Origin: Planctomycetota bacterium
GTDB taxonomy: Bacteria > Planctomycetota > Planctomycetia > Pirellulales > Pirellulaceae
Reading direction: 5' to 3'
DNA: 57,108 bases
Assembly (NCBI GenBank): GCA_027619595.1
Contig: JAQCHP010000013.1
Span: 1 to 57,108, forward strand
Every line of letters begins with the position of its first letter. The first letter of the stretch is position 1. The translations under genes and the position numbers were made by a program. Of this stretch, positions 17,487-26,699 are shown piece by piece. The notes below the pieces were generated by a model that did not search any database, was not told the origin of the DNA, and was given only the letters and a program-made list of their open reading frames with translations.

Positions 17487-18346
17487 TCATTTGTTTGGAT
17501 CGCTGTAGGTGCCACCCGGAATGTCGCGGACCGAGCCGTCGATAACATCACAGAGTCCGTCTAGGTCGAGATCGTCTTCGTCGTCACCGAACAGTTCTTC
17601 CACATGTTCTGCCACCGTCTCCAGCCCCAGCATAAAATAAGCCATGATTCCAGTCATCGGGATAGTCCACCCTTGGAACTCATGGACAATTCCCAAGGGA
17701 AAGTGATCAGGAATAAGAAGACACATTGTCGGGAAAAAACTCGATACTAAAACGCAATACGTGTATTTCGGATGCGTTCGCAACCTCCGCAAAGCTCTAG
17801 CAGTCGCGACGTGTCGATATCCAATACCCGAAGTTCATCGCCGTCGATCCGACCGGCGGCCTTACATGACCCAAAGAGCCGATAGATCTGCGTGACTTGA
17901 AGTACGGGAGCGTGGGTGGGGCCGGGACCGGATGTCTCTGCAGTATTCGATCCGGTGACTGGAATTGGACTTCGCAAGTGGTCACGAAGCGCAGGCGCGA
18001 AATCGCACAGCAAGTCCCGCAGTGCCGTTCGATCGGCCAAATTACAGCCGGGGATTGCGCGGAATGTGGCTGCCATGTTGCGACTGGCATTGATCAAGCC
18101 ACCCCACAGGGTGCGGGCTTCCCACCAGCGGTTATAGGCGGTGTTCGTGTGGAAGACGAGCAGCCATCCCAAGACGAGAGTGAGCGCGGCATGGATTTCG
18201 GGCGTAAAGTCTCCCCAACGCTCGTAGGCGGAACGCTCCTTCCACACGGCCAACCCGGCATACGCAGCTGACAACGTTGCATACCCGGCAACCCGAGCCA
18301 GCTTCATGCTGGTGATGAGAGGGTAAATCGTGTCGTTGAATGGCAT
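17487..18346 (-). pseudogene. Bestrophin-family (UPF0187) anion channel, split by a single -1 frameshift
   Basis: The 5' part (18346 to 17747, 199 residues) has bestrophin landmarks: a first membrane segment, WKERSAYERWGDF, HTNTAYNRWWEARTLWGGL, and CERIRNTRIAF, where the family has NTPIPF. It then hits TAG. In the -1 frame the protein continues directly (VSSFFPTMCLLIPDHFPLG, GWTIPMTGIMAYFMLGLE, FGDDEDDLDLD) to a stop at 17487, and the spacing between the conserved blocks is normal if one T is added to the TTTT at 17749-17752 (minus-strand reading). So a single base is missing, by mutation or sequencing error. Start ATG 18346 has a GGGGG site 8 bases upstream. If repaired, about 286 residues, an inner-membrane chloride-type channel. 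Confidence 0.8.
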
Positions 18347-18591
18347 GCTGCACGCCCCCTTCTGGATCCTGATTCGCCGCGGAAGTGCCGCGAGGATACC
18401 AGAAATCTACCCACTGCTGCCAGAAGTCCACTCGCCAACGGCCCGGGACGCACTTAAACAGTGCTTTACGGCCGCATTTTTTCCCAGAAGTGCGTGTCTT
18501 CTCCCCGGACGGTGCGTAGAATTGGCGGTGCCGAGTCCGTTTCACCGTGGGCGGTGGGTTTGGACTTGCGACTCAGCGCGGGGAAACGAAG

Positions 18592-19251
18592 ATGGCAGCG
18601 ATGGGCGTAGAGAGTGCGTTGGATTCGAGTTCGGGGACCGACCCACAGCGGCTGTTAAATGGGGCCCGACGCACTCCGGACAAGCGGCTAGGTCGATTGC
18701 TGGAACTTTATCGGAACTACTTACGGCTCCTCGCTGAAAGCCAGCTCGATCGAAAGCTTCGGGCTCGCCTGAGCCCGTCCGACTTAGTTCAGGAAACCAT
18801 GCTAGAGGCTCATCGTGACTTTAGCCAGTTTCGTGGCGCGACCGAGTCGGAATTCCTTTCCTGGCTGCGGCAAATTCTCGTGAACAACATGTCGCGACAA
18901 ATCGAGATCCACGTCTTGGCAGAGAAGCGGGATATCCGTCGCGAAATCTCTTTGGATCGCCTGAGAGGGGCTCTCGAACGCTCCACGGCCCAACTGGGTG
19001 CGTTCCTGCCGGGACGCGAAGATCCACCCAGTGCGATTGCCGAGCGTCGAGAAAGAGCGGTAGTTCTCGCAGACGTCATGAGCCAACTCCCGGCCGATCA
19101 CCGCGAGGTGCTCGTTTTGCGAAATCTCCAGGGCCGACCCTTTCAAGAAGTCGCCGAGCGGATGGGGCGATCGGTGCCAGCGGCGAAAATGTTGTGGGTG
19201 CGGGCGATTAAAAGCCTGCGCGACCGTTTCCAGCGGTGGGAACAGACATGA
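18592..19251 (+). CDS. ECF-type sigma-70 factor of planctomycete kinase-linked type
   Basis: 219 residues from ATG 18592, which has GGGGA 7 bases upstream; a GTG at 18547 in the same frame is less likely. Region 2 (LSPSDLVQETMLEAHRDFSQFRG, then FLSWLRQILVNNM) and region 4 (LPADHREVLVLRNLQGRPFQEVAERMGRS, then VRAIKSLRDR) are both recognisable, with no other domains. It directs RNA polymerase to a specific promoter set. Planctomycetes commonly pair such sigma factors with Ser/Thr kinases, and here the kinase ATG overlaps the sigma stop by four bases. So the kinase probably controls this sigma factor, or both belong to one signal path. No anti-sigma gene is seen. Confidence 0.9.
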   Translation: MAAMGVESALDSSSGTDPQRLLNGARRTPDKRLGRLLELYRNYLRLLAESQLDRKLRARLSPSDLVQETMLEAHRDFSQFRGATESEFLSWLRQILVNNMSRQIEIHVLAEKRDIRREISLDRLRGALERSTAQLGAFLPGREDPPSAIAERRERAVVLADVMSQLPADHREVLVLRNLQGRPFQEVAERMGRSVPAAKMLWVRAIKSLRDRFQRWEQT

Positions 19252-22214
19252 ACGAGTCGGCGGCCAATTCGATTTCGGGGCTTTCGGATCCGTTGCAGGA
19301 AAAGCTTGCCGATGTTTTAGACCGCTACCTGCTGGGGCTAGAACAAGGTGTCCCGCCCGATGTTGCTACCTTAACTGAGGAGTACCCGCAACTCGCCGAG
19401 CCACTGCGAGAATACTTGGAGGGACTGCAACTGCTGGCCGGTCAGGCAGCTGAATTTCGGCCACCGAGCGCTGCACGCCAGAGCTTATCGGCCGTTCCTC
19501 TAGTGACCCAACAGCTAGGTGATTTTGAGCTATTGCGCGAAATTGGACGCGGAGGCATGGGGGTTGTCTACGAGGCACGTCAAAAATCGCTGGATCGAAA
19601 AGTTGCTCTCAAGATCCTCCCGTTTGCTTCGTCGTTGGATCACAAAACGATTGAGCGTTTTCAGAATGAGGCTCGCGCAGCGGCCCAGTTAAACCACCCA
19701 AATATCGTGCCGGTATTTTTTGTAGGGACCGAACGTGGCGTTCACTTCTATGCCATGCAATACATCGAAGGACAGTCCCTACGACAAGTTCTCGACGATC
19801 GCTACGAAAACCGTACCGAAGTGAGGGGACGCGATGCGACTATCTTCGCTTCCCAACCGACGACCCTGCCGTGCTTGTCGACTCACGATGGCCGGCTGCA
19901 ACCATCACCCCAGCAACTCGAGTTTGCGCCGTTCCATTTGATGGCCCCCAAATCCAGCCAAAGCCCCGAGTCCAGCAAGAGCGAGTCCAGCGAAGGCAAG
20001 TTCGACGCATTGCCCTATGTTCGTTCTGCGGCCCGTCTGGGGCAACAGGCGGCCCAAGCACTGCACGCCGCGCATGAAGCAGGTATCGTTCACCGTGATG
20101 TCAAGCCTTCCAACTTGATGTTGGATCAGCAGGGACAACTGTGGGTGACCGATTTTGGTTTGGCCCGCTGCCAAACGCATGACCTGCAAACGAAAACGGG
20201 TGACATCGTCGGGACTTTGCATTATATGAGCCCCGAGCAGGCCCACGGCGACTCCCACCTGGTCGACGCACGAACCGATGTTTATTCGTTAGGCGTCACT
20301 CTTTATGAAATGCTCACAGGACGTCGCCCGTTTGACGGGAGGACGCACGCCGAGACAATGCGTCGGATCGACCAGGGCGAATGCCGTCCCGCATCCTACT
20401 GGAATCGGGCCGTGTCCGCGGACCTTGCCAATGTCATCGCTAAGGCGATGGCGGCATCGCGCGATGATCGGTATGTTTCGGCCCACTTGTTCGCCCAAGA
20501 CCTGACACGGTATTTGACGGGCCATCCTACCGAAGCGAGGCAGCCCTCCTTCGTCAAGCGAATGTCACGTTGGGTTTATCGCAATCAGGCGATTGCCGCC
20601 AGCGTCTTTGCCATGCTGATCTTTTGCCTTGCCGGTCTGGCCGTAACCAACATACTGTTGAGCCGAAAAGCTGACCAGCTTGACCGTGCACTCAAGAATG
20701 CCCGCGACACAGAGCATCTGGCTCATTCCGCCATTAACAACCTCGGACCGCGCGTAGCAGATTTGTTAGGGCAAACACCCGGCACACAAAGTGTGCGTTC
20801 GGTCCTCCTGCAGGAATTCCTGAAGTTCCATCAGGCACTCTTAGATCTATCCAATGATGATCGTGATGGCCAGAGCAGCCGGGAAATTGCCAAAATTCAC
20901 ATCGATATCGCTAAAATTCAGGCCGAGTTTGGGCAGTCGACCGAGGCATTGCGCGAATATGACTTGGCCATCGATGCATTAGACTCAGTTTGTGTGCAAA
21001 ATCCCCAAGATATTCTGTCGCGAAGATCTTGGATCGTCTGCCACAATGAGAAAGCTATGCTGCTGCGACGCACGGGAGAGCTGGGCCGTGCGCTGGATGA
21101 ATACCAATCGACCGATCGATTTTTCGCTCAGCTCGATAGCGTACATCGCCAGGAATTTACGTTGGAACGAACACTATGTTTAAGTAACGCCGGATTGATT
21201 AGCGCCGATGCCGGACAACCGGAGAAGGCGCGATATTTGTATGGTCTTGCAATTCAAACGTGTGAGCCCTACGTGGCGGGGAAATCCGACGTTCCACCGG
21301 AACTGCTGCAAGCAGTGGCGGGAGCTTGGAATAATTGGGCCCAGTTGACGGCTGCAGATGCAGATTTTGTGCAGGCGATTGATCAGACAAACCGTGCTCT
21401 CGATTTCCAAAACCGGAGCGTCGCGATTCACCCACAAGACCTTGTTGGGATGTCCGAACTTGCCAACCTACATAATAACTTGGCTTCGCTGCTCTGCCGT
21501 GTTCACAAATACGTGGATGCCCTGTCGGTCTACGACAAAGCCCAATCAATTCAAACTTCGCTCGTCAAGGAGGATTCAAACGTCTGGGGTCGGCGCCGAG
21601 ATCTTGCGATTACGCTCAATAATCGAGGTTTGGCACTCTGCCGTTTGGAACGCGAACGTGACGCTATGGACAGCTTTCGTCTCGCGCTGTCGATCAGCGA
21701 GGAATTAATTCGCGAGAATCCTACAGATGCGGATCTGGCTGGCCATCACGGGGGCATTTGTAACAATCTTGCTAAGGTGCTGCAGAGTCAGAATCGAGTT
21801 GATGACGCCCTACGGGTCTATGGAAGTGGTATGAAGTCGTTGGAGTTTGCCGTTGGTAGTGCGCCGCAGGTTTCCCGATTCGGAGAGTACTTCACGGCAA
21901 CATGCGGCAATTTTAGTCGATTGCTCTCACAAACAAATCGTTATCCCGATGCCGTAGATGTCTTTGTACGATGGCGCAATACGTGTAGTAATGATAAGGA
22001 CCAGTTGATGTCGATCGCGACCGATTTGTCTCGGCTGGCGCAAAAAATTGCCCACGTACAGGATTCTCAATTGCGCACACGCGTTTTGCGTGAAACGCAG
22101 TCAACGTTGGGGTTGGCCCTTCAGTCGGGTTGGAAGCCGCCCGCCGACTACAAACAAAGCGTCGTTTACAAGGTTACGAAATTCGAACCGCTTGAAGTGT
22201 TGCGAAATGATTAA
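19248..22214 (+). CDS. Hanks-type Ser/Thr protein kinase with TM segment and TPR-like C-terminal half
   Basis: 988 residues from ATG 19248; an upstream GTG 19236 would only add four codons. The kinase core is complete: IGRGGMGVVYEA, VALKIL, GIVHRDVKPSNLML (catalytic Asp), TDFGLA, MSPEQA, DVYSLGVTLYEML. It carries an unusual Ser/Pro-rich insertion of about 70 residues between the N- and C-lobes (around 185-260). One membrane helix (AIAASVFAMLIFCLAGLAV, about residue 450) is followed by about 500 residues of helical repeats rich in TPR-like patterns. The orientation predicts a cytoplasmic kinase and a repeat domain across the membrane. It is translationally coupled to the sigma factor upstream and followed at 22 bp by the LEPR-XLL-like protein, so these form one operon. 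Confidence 0.92.
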   Translation: MNESAANSISGLSDPLQEKLADVLDRYLLGLEQGVPPDVATLTEEYPQLAEPLREYLEGLQLLAGQAAEFRPPSAARQSLSAVPLVTQQLGDFELLREIGRGGMGVVYEARQKSLDRKVALKILPFASSLDHKTIERFQNEARAAAQLNHPNIVPVFFVGTERGVHFYAMQYIEGQSLRQVLDDRYENRTEVRGRDATIFASQPTTLPCLSTHDGRLQPSPQQLEFAPFHLMAPKSSQSPESSKSESSEGKFDALPYVRSAARLGQQAAQALHAAHEAGIVHRDVKPSNLMLDQQGQLWVTDFGLARCQTHDLQTKTGDIVGTLHYMSPEQAHGDSHLVDARTDVYSLGVTLYEMLTGRRPFDGRTHAETMRRIDQGECRPASYWNRAVSADLANVIAKAMAASRDDRYVSAHLFAQDLTRYLTGHPTEARQPSFVKRMSRWVYRNQAIAASVFAMLIFCLAGLAVTNILLSRKADQLDRALKNARDTEHLAHSAINNLGPRVADLLGQTPGTQSVRSVLLQEFLKFHQALLDLSNDDRDGQSSREIAKIHIDIAKIQAEFGQSTEALREYDLAIDALDSVCVQNPQDILSRRSWIVCHNEKAMLLRRTGELGRALDEYQSTDRFFAQLDSVHRQEFTLERTLCLSNAGLISADAGQPEKARYLYGLAIQTCEPYVAGKSDVPPELLQAVAGAWNNWAQLTAADADFVQAIDQTNRALDFQNRSVAIHPQDLVGMSELANLHNNLASLLCRVHKYVDALSVYDKAQSIQTSLVKEDSNVWGRRRDLAITLNNRGLALCRLERERDAMDSFRLALSISEELIRENPTDADLAGHHGGICNNLAKVLQSQNRVDDALRVYGSGMKSLEFAVGSAPQVSRFGEYFTATCGNFSRLLSQTNRYPDAVDVFVRWRNTCSNDKDQLMSIATDLSRLAQKIAHVQDSQLRTRVLRETQSTLGLALQSGWKPPADYKQSVVYKVTKFEPLEVLRND

Positions 22215-22236
22215 TAAGTCGAGGGAGGAAGGATCT

Positions 22237-23652
22237 ATGCTCAGGATTCGAAGGCTGAAATGCGAACAACTGGAAGTCCGTTGCCTCATGACGGCAGGGA
22301 CGGTGATTGGCAGCCAAGAAGTGTTCGCCGGCGATTCGCCCGTGCAGGCCGCATTGGCCTCCACTCAAGGTTTAGCCGATCGCCTCGTGTTCGATCAGGA
22401 TGTGGGCCAAGTTGCCAGTCTTTCGCGGCGATTTTCCGACGTTAACTCGTCTTACTTTTTCACGGAGAAAAGTTCCGGCCAATTCTTGAGTCGTGACTCG
22501 AATACGCTTTTAAACTCGTTGCCGTCAACCTTCACAACGTCCTCACTATCCATCGTGCATTTTTGTTGCAGTTGGCTGGCTGCGTCGACGAGTACCGTTG
22601 TCTCTACTGCGGGTTCTTCGTCGGGAGGAAGGGCCGCAGGAATTCCGGTATTTGTTGCCGTTAGCCCACGCCAGTCGGTCGTCAATCCGCTGTTAGAAAC
22701 TAAGGAAACAGTATTTGGTTCGTCGTTCGAGTTGAGTTCCATCGCCGGGAACACCTATCGCGTCAGTGGAGATGGAGGGGTGATGGGGAGTTTGTTAACG
22801 TGGAGGAATTTGGATGAGCGGTTCGTTGCTAAGCCATCTGCTATCCACGCTAGGGAGCACGCGACAATCATGGCGTTGCTCCGCGACGACTCGACAGATG
22901 CAGGATTCATTGAGCTGAACGATTCGTTTAGTCGTGAGACTTTAATCGCCAGTCCAGGGCAGTATTTCAGTTTGCGGCAGTCGGAGAGCGATTCCTTGCT
23001 GGGCGGAAAGGATCATTGGAACGGAGTCCTGTCGATCGGCAACGGTGTGGGGGAGTGGGCGTTCGATGTGACGGAGACCACGATCGCCGACGGACTTCAC
23101 GAAAAATTCACGATGGACGAACGACTCGTTCGCGTCCGACCGCAAGTGGTTCGATCTTCTTCTACTTGGATCAAGGCAACCGATCGGGTATTTGGAGGGC
23201 GGACATCAACCCCGAGCGAGTCGGCCGGACCCAATGATCGCATTCGTTCGTTGCGCGGCATGATTTGGCTGCCAAACGATCGTGCCGTGGCTGAGTGCGA
23301 GAATAGCAACGAATTGAGGCGCCCCTTGGCTGACCTGGGCCAATGGGACGGACTGGTCGACCGATTGCCTTCGTCGTGGACGATCGGCCAAGCGCAAGCA
23401 TTTGAGTTGGATCGTAGCGACGTGTCACCTACGACGATACCGCAGCAAGTTGTCACTCCGCAGTCGCGCATCGAAGTAGTGCATGAGGAACCGAAGGAGG
23501 TCTTGCCCGCGCCGCAGGCGGCAGCCATTTGCATACCACTGATTCTGGCAGCGGCCGCCGCGCGACCGCTGCCGCACCAATTCACGCGACAGGCATTGAG
23601 ACGATTGTCGAAAAAAAGATCGACAGCGACTGCTCCAAATGAAATGAAATAG
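22237..23652 (+). CDS. Secreted/cell-surface protein with LEPR-XLL-like N-terminus, function unknown
   Basis: 471 residues from ATG 22237, which has an ideal GAGGAAGGA ribosome site; ATG 22209 and earlier starts overlap the kinase gene. The N-terminus reads MLRIRRLKCEQLEVRCLMTA, a clear variant of the planctomycete LEPR-XLL motif (typically FEPLEPRLLLSA), found at the start of large exported proteins. The middle (about 400 residues) has no domain I recognise and is rich in Ser, Thr and Val. Near the C-terminus a hydrophobic stretch AAAICIPLILAAAAA is followed by a basic tail, so the protein is probably anchored. It follows the kinase by 22 bp and may be an effector or sensor partner. Function unknown. 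Confidence 0.75.
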   Translation: MLRIRRLKCEQLEVRCLMTAGTVIGSQEVFAGDSPVQAALASTQGLADRLVFDQDVGQVASLSRRFSDVNSSYFFTEKSSGQFLSRDSNTLLNSLPSTFTTSSLSIVHFCCSWLAASTSTVVSTAGSSSGGRAAGIPVFVAVSPRQSVVNPLLETKETVFGSSFELSSIAGNTYRVSGDGGVMGSLLTWRNLDERFVAKPSAIHAREHATIMALLRDDSTDAGFIELNDSFSRETLIASPGQYFSLRQSESDSLLGGKDHWNGVLSIGNGVGEWAFDVTETTIADGLHEKFTMDERLVRVRPQVVRSSSTWIKATDRVFGGRTSTPSESAGPNDRIRSLRGMIWLPNDRAVAECENSNELRRPLADLGQWDGLVDRLPSSWTIGQAQAFELDRSDVSPTTIPQQVVTPQSRIEVVHEEPKEVLPAPQAAAICIPLILAAAAARPLPHQFTRQALRRLSKKRSTATAPNEMK

Positions 23653-23775
23653 AATTATCGTCACCGCAAGGTTACCTATACGCCAATTCTCTGCCCAAAC
23701 GATAGAGGCGGTCCGACCCGACTGTAGGTGGCCGTTCGAAATCTGGTAGCGTGAAGAATAGAAAGGGACTGTACA

Positions 23776-24336
23776 ATGCGACGCGTTGTTTTCATCGTTC
23801 TCATGGCCGCGGTACTGAATTCGCGGGAGGCCCCGGCTCAGTGCAGAGGTGGCCGCCAAGGAGCATCCTCGGCGGTTGCTTCCACAAGATTCCTCCAGGG
23901 GCCATTTTCGAGTTCGGCGGCGAGTCCGCTTGCCAATATTGCCTTGCTCAACAGGTATCAATCGCAGATAGCGCAACAGCAGTATATTATCGCGATGCAG
24001 CAACAGGCTCTACAGCAGGCGTACTTTGCACGAGTCAATCAGCAACGGCAAGATCAGCAAGTGTCCGCGGATCCATTGATGAGCGAGTCATTGTCGGAAG
24101 TGGCGTCAAATCGGGAAGGGGATTTACAACCCGCAAGAGCTAATCGTGGATCTCGCCAAGGCTTTCGACGCCAGAAGGCGGAGCGTTTTTTCGAAATGGC
24201 TGAGCGGGCGCAAAAATCTGGCGATCCCCAAACAGCCGAGGTCAATCTGCGGAAAGTTGCTAAGATCATGCCGGAAACGGACTCGTTAGGACAAGAGGCG
24301 CGCGTACGATTGGCGGATCTGGCGGTGGTGCGTTAG
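23776..24336 (+). CDS. Small secreted Gln-rich protein, function unknown
   Basis: 186 residues from ATG 23776 (GAAAGGGA upstream). Signal peptide MRRVVFIVLMAAVLNSREAPAQ, then a Gln-rich region (QIAQQQYIIAMQQQALQQA, about 60-85) and a C-terminal half with a TPR-like helical pair (AERFFEMAERAQKSGDPQTA, then VNLRKVAKIMPE). No family recognised. It lies between the LEPR-XLL-like gene (124 bp gap) and the squalene-cyclase-repeat protein (82 bp gap), all on the plus strand. The signal peptide and repeat suggest a periplasmic or envelope protein. Confidence 0.7.
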   Translation: MRRVVFIVLMAAVLNSREAPAQCRGGRQGASSAVASTRFLQGPFSSSAASPLANIALLNRYQSQIAQQQYIIAMQQQALQQAYFARVNQQRQDQQVSADPLMSESLSEVASNREGDLQPARANRGSRQGFRRQKAERFFEMAERAQKSGDPQTAEVNLRKVAKIMPETDSLGQEARVRLADLAVVR

Positions 24337-24418
24337 CCTTGACGGCGGCGCGTTAGGCCTGCCGGTGTGAATTCAGACACGTGAATTCGGCACCTAGATT
24401 CCGCGGAAGAAGGATATC

Positions 24419-25948
24419 ATGGATCATGCAAGTGTCGCCGTCACGGAATACGAATCGGCAGGATCGAGTCGAACCGAAACGCTCGAACTTTCATTGCGCT
24501 CATGGTTGCTTAGCCTCTGCGTGCACGCATCGTTGATGATCGTGCTGGCGTGCTGGTTCCAGCAGACGCCGGCAGGAATCGGTGAGTTGGTTTTGGAGTT
24601 GGGGAAATCGTTCGAGTCAGGCCAACCAAGCGTGCCACTGGTCGCAACCGATATGGCACCTGTTTTGGTTTCGCAGGATGATCCTCGAAATACGGAAAAT
24701 CCGCTGGATGAATTGGTCTTACCGACCGATGTTCCGATGGAAGTTTTCCCGATTGCATCCGATCCCGCTCAGACGCCGATGGCCGTGATCCCGGTCAACT
24801 TGCAAGGTGACGATACGGGGCTTGGACAACACGATTCCACAAATACCCCGGGAGAGATCGGTGGTCGGTCCGGTCGCCGGTCGGATGCGATAGGTCGGGG
24901 CGCCACGGCGGAAAGCGAAGCGGCCGTAGATCGCGCCCTGGCGTGGTTGGCTACGCATCAACTTTCCAATGGTAGTTGGTGCTTTGACCTTCACGAATGC
25001 CAATGCAATGGCCGCTGCGGCCAGTCGGGGCACGGTTCGGCCGCTCGAAATGCGGCGACTGGATTAGCGATCCTGCCATTTCTCGGCGCCGGGCACACAC
25101 ACGAAGCGGGTAAGTATCGCAGCACTGTCCAGCGGGGACTTTCGTATCTTGTAAAAAGCCAACAAAAAGACGGCGGATTCTGGGAGCCCCAGGGCAATAT
25201 GTACTCGCACGGCGTTTGTGCGCTCACGTTATGTGAGGCTTGGGCTATGTCCAAGGGACCTGGCAACCCCAGTCCAACCAACCGGCGAGTTTCGGGCCTA
25301 GATCCTTCGGTGCTCCGCCGGGCTACTCAGCGCGCGATCAACTACATCGTTGAAATACAGCATGCGGGCGGCGGCTGGAGGTACCAGAAGGGTGAGCCGG
25401 GTGATACGTCCGTCGTTGCCTGGCAATCCATGGCATTGCGAAGTGGCGTTATGGCCGGCCTCGCGGTTCCCCCGCGTACGCTGCAAGGGATTGATCGATT
25501 CCTCGATTCCGTTCAGGCGGACAACTATGGCGCGTTATACGGTTATTTGCCAGGGTCCGGAGGACGTGAATCGATGACCGCTGCCGGATTGCTCTGCCGG
25601 CAGTATGCTGGCTGGTCCCGCGGGCATCCTGCCATTGTGAATGGTGCAGAAAAATTGGCCGAGTGGGGACCTTCTTCGAATAACGTCTACTACAACTATT
25701 ATGCAACCCAGGTTTTGCACCATTTCCAAGGGGCACGATGGGATCAGTGGAATCGGGTCCTTCGCGATTACTTGGTCGCAGAGCAGTCGCAGGAGGGGCA
25801 CGAGCTGGGTAGCTGGTATTTCGAAGATGACTTTGGCTCGGATATTGGCGGGCGTCTCTACATCACCGCGATGTCGACGATGACCTTAGAAGTCTACTAT
25901 CGACACATGCCAATCTACACGACAAACGCGGTCGGAGAAGATCCGTAA
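24419..25948 (+). CDS. Membrane-anchored prenyltransferase/squalene-oxidase-repeat protein
   Basis: 509 residues from ATG 24419 (GAAGAAGGA site). One N-terminal membrane helix (SWLLSLCVHASLMIVLACWF), an acidic/Pro-rich linker to about 160, then an alpha-alpha toroid region with QW-like repeats (DGGFWEPQGN, AGGGWRYQKGEPGDTSVVAWQ) and a Cys cluster (HECQCNGRCGQSG). The cyclase DXDD catalytic motif is not evident, so this is not a hopanoid cyclase but one of the planctomycete proteins that reuse the fold, function unknown. The N-terminal helix puts the repeat domain outside the cytoplasm. It may be co-transcribed with the gene upstream. Confidence 0.8.
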   Translation: MDHASVAVTEYESAGSSRTETLELSLRSWLLSLCVHASLMIVLACWFQQTPAGIGELVLELGKSFESGQPSVPLVATDMAPVLVSQDDPRNTENPLDELVLPTDVPMEVFPIASDPAQTPMAVIPVNLQGDDTGLGQHDSTNTPGEIGGRSGRRSDAIGRGATAESEAAVDRALAWLATHQLSNGSWCFDLHECQCNGRCGQSGHGSAARNAATGLAILPFLGAGHTHEAGKYRSTVQRGLSYLVKSQQKDGGFWEPQGNMYSHGVCALTLCEAWAMSKGPGNPSPTNRRVSGLDPSVLRRATQRAINYIVEIQHAGGGWRYQKGEPGDTSVVAWQSMALRSGVMAGLAVPPRTLQGIDRFLDSVQADNYGALYGYLPGSGGRESMTAAGLLCRQYAGWSRGHPAIVNGAEKLAEWGPSSNNVYYNYYATQVLHHFQGARWDQWNRVLRDYLVAEQSQEGHELGSWYFEDDFGSDIGGRLYITAMSTMTLEVYYRHMPIYTTNAVGEDP

Positions 25949-25949
25949 A

Positions 25950-25977
25950 GCTACGGTAGCTGTTTACGACCCGTAGC
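25950..25977 (+). terminator. Possible hairpin after squalene-repeat gene
   Basis: GCTACGG ... CCGTAGC forms a 7-bp stem with a 14-base loop starting two bases after the stop codon. There is no T tract, so it could be an mRNA-stabilising hairpin rather than a terminator. Confidence 0.3.
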
Positions 25978-26140
25978 GTCTAATTGGTTCTCAGGCTTCA
26001 GACACCGGTGGCTTTCCTTGTGAAACCTTAACGGCGTCCGAGGCCGTCCCCTACCGATGGTGGAGCGACCCGCTCATTGAGTTGAACGACCCGGTTTCTT
26101 AGTTAGGCGATTCAATTCGCGCGATCAGGCGTCCCAGCCG

Positions 26141-26467
26141 TTAGGACTTCGCTGAGTCTAACGCTTGCTGCAGCCGCGCCTTGGGTTGGCCACCTACGAA
26201 TCGATCGAGTACCTCGCCCCCCTTGAACACCATGAGTGTTGGGATGCTCGATACACCGTATCGCGATGCTGCCAATGGACTGTCGTCGATGTTGATTTTG
26301 ACAACCCGCGCAGACCCTTGGTTCTCCGCAGCCAGTTCCTCGACCAACGGAGCAATCTGTCGGCACGGACCGCACCAAGGGGCCCAAAAATCGACCAATA
26401 CGGGAGTTTCTGACAATAGTACTTCCGATTCGAATTCAGCATCGGTGAGTTCAGTTACGGATCCCAT
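26141..26467 (-). CDS. trxA: Thioredoxin
   Basis: 108 residues from ATG 26467. Canonical thioredoxin with active site WCGPC at residues 31-35, preceded by LVDFWAP, then VVKINIDD, the cis-Pro motif SSIPTLMVF, and GGQPKARL near the end. No signal peptide, so a cytoplasmic disulfide reductase working with thioredoxin reductase (not in this window). It is a single gene with its own upstream region of about 230 bp, flanked by the convergent squalene-repeat gene and the BBP7 gene on the same strand. Confidence 0.95.
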   Translation of the reverse strand: MGSVTELTDAEFESEVLLSETPVLVDFWAPWCGPCRQIAPLVEELAAENQGSARVVKINIDDSPLAASRYGVSSIPTLMVFKGGEVLDRFVGGQPKARLQQALDSAKS

Positions 26468-26699
26468 CTTCGACGGTCCTTTGTTTTAATCAAGTGATTT
26501 TTTGGCTATAGGAGACTGACTGTTTGCGGTCTCATCTGGGTTGGAATTATAGACGTACCCACCGATTTGTCAACGAAGGCAGAGTTTGCATAAGCTTGGG
26601 TCGAGCACACAAGGGTGTGCGCATTCCCCGGCTCGCCCCACGAGTTTCGCTGCGGTTCGGTAGTTCCTTACACGACGGCGAAGCGGCCCAACGGCTAAG

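Noticed and set aside
17740-17760. Programmed -1 frameshift in the bestrophin gene
   Set aside because: No heptameric slippery site or stimulatory stem-loop; TTTT is too short, so a single-base indel is simpler.
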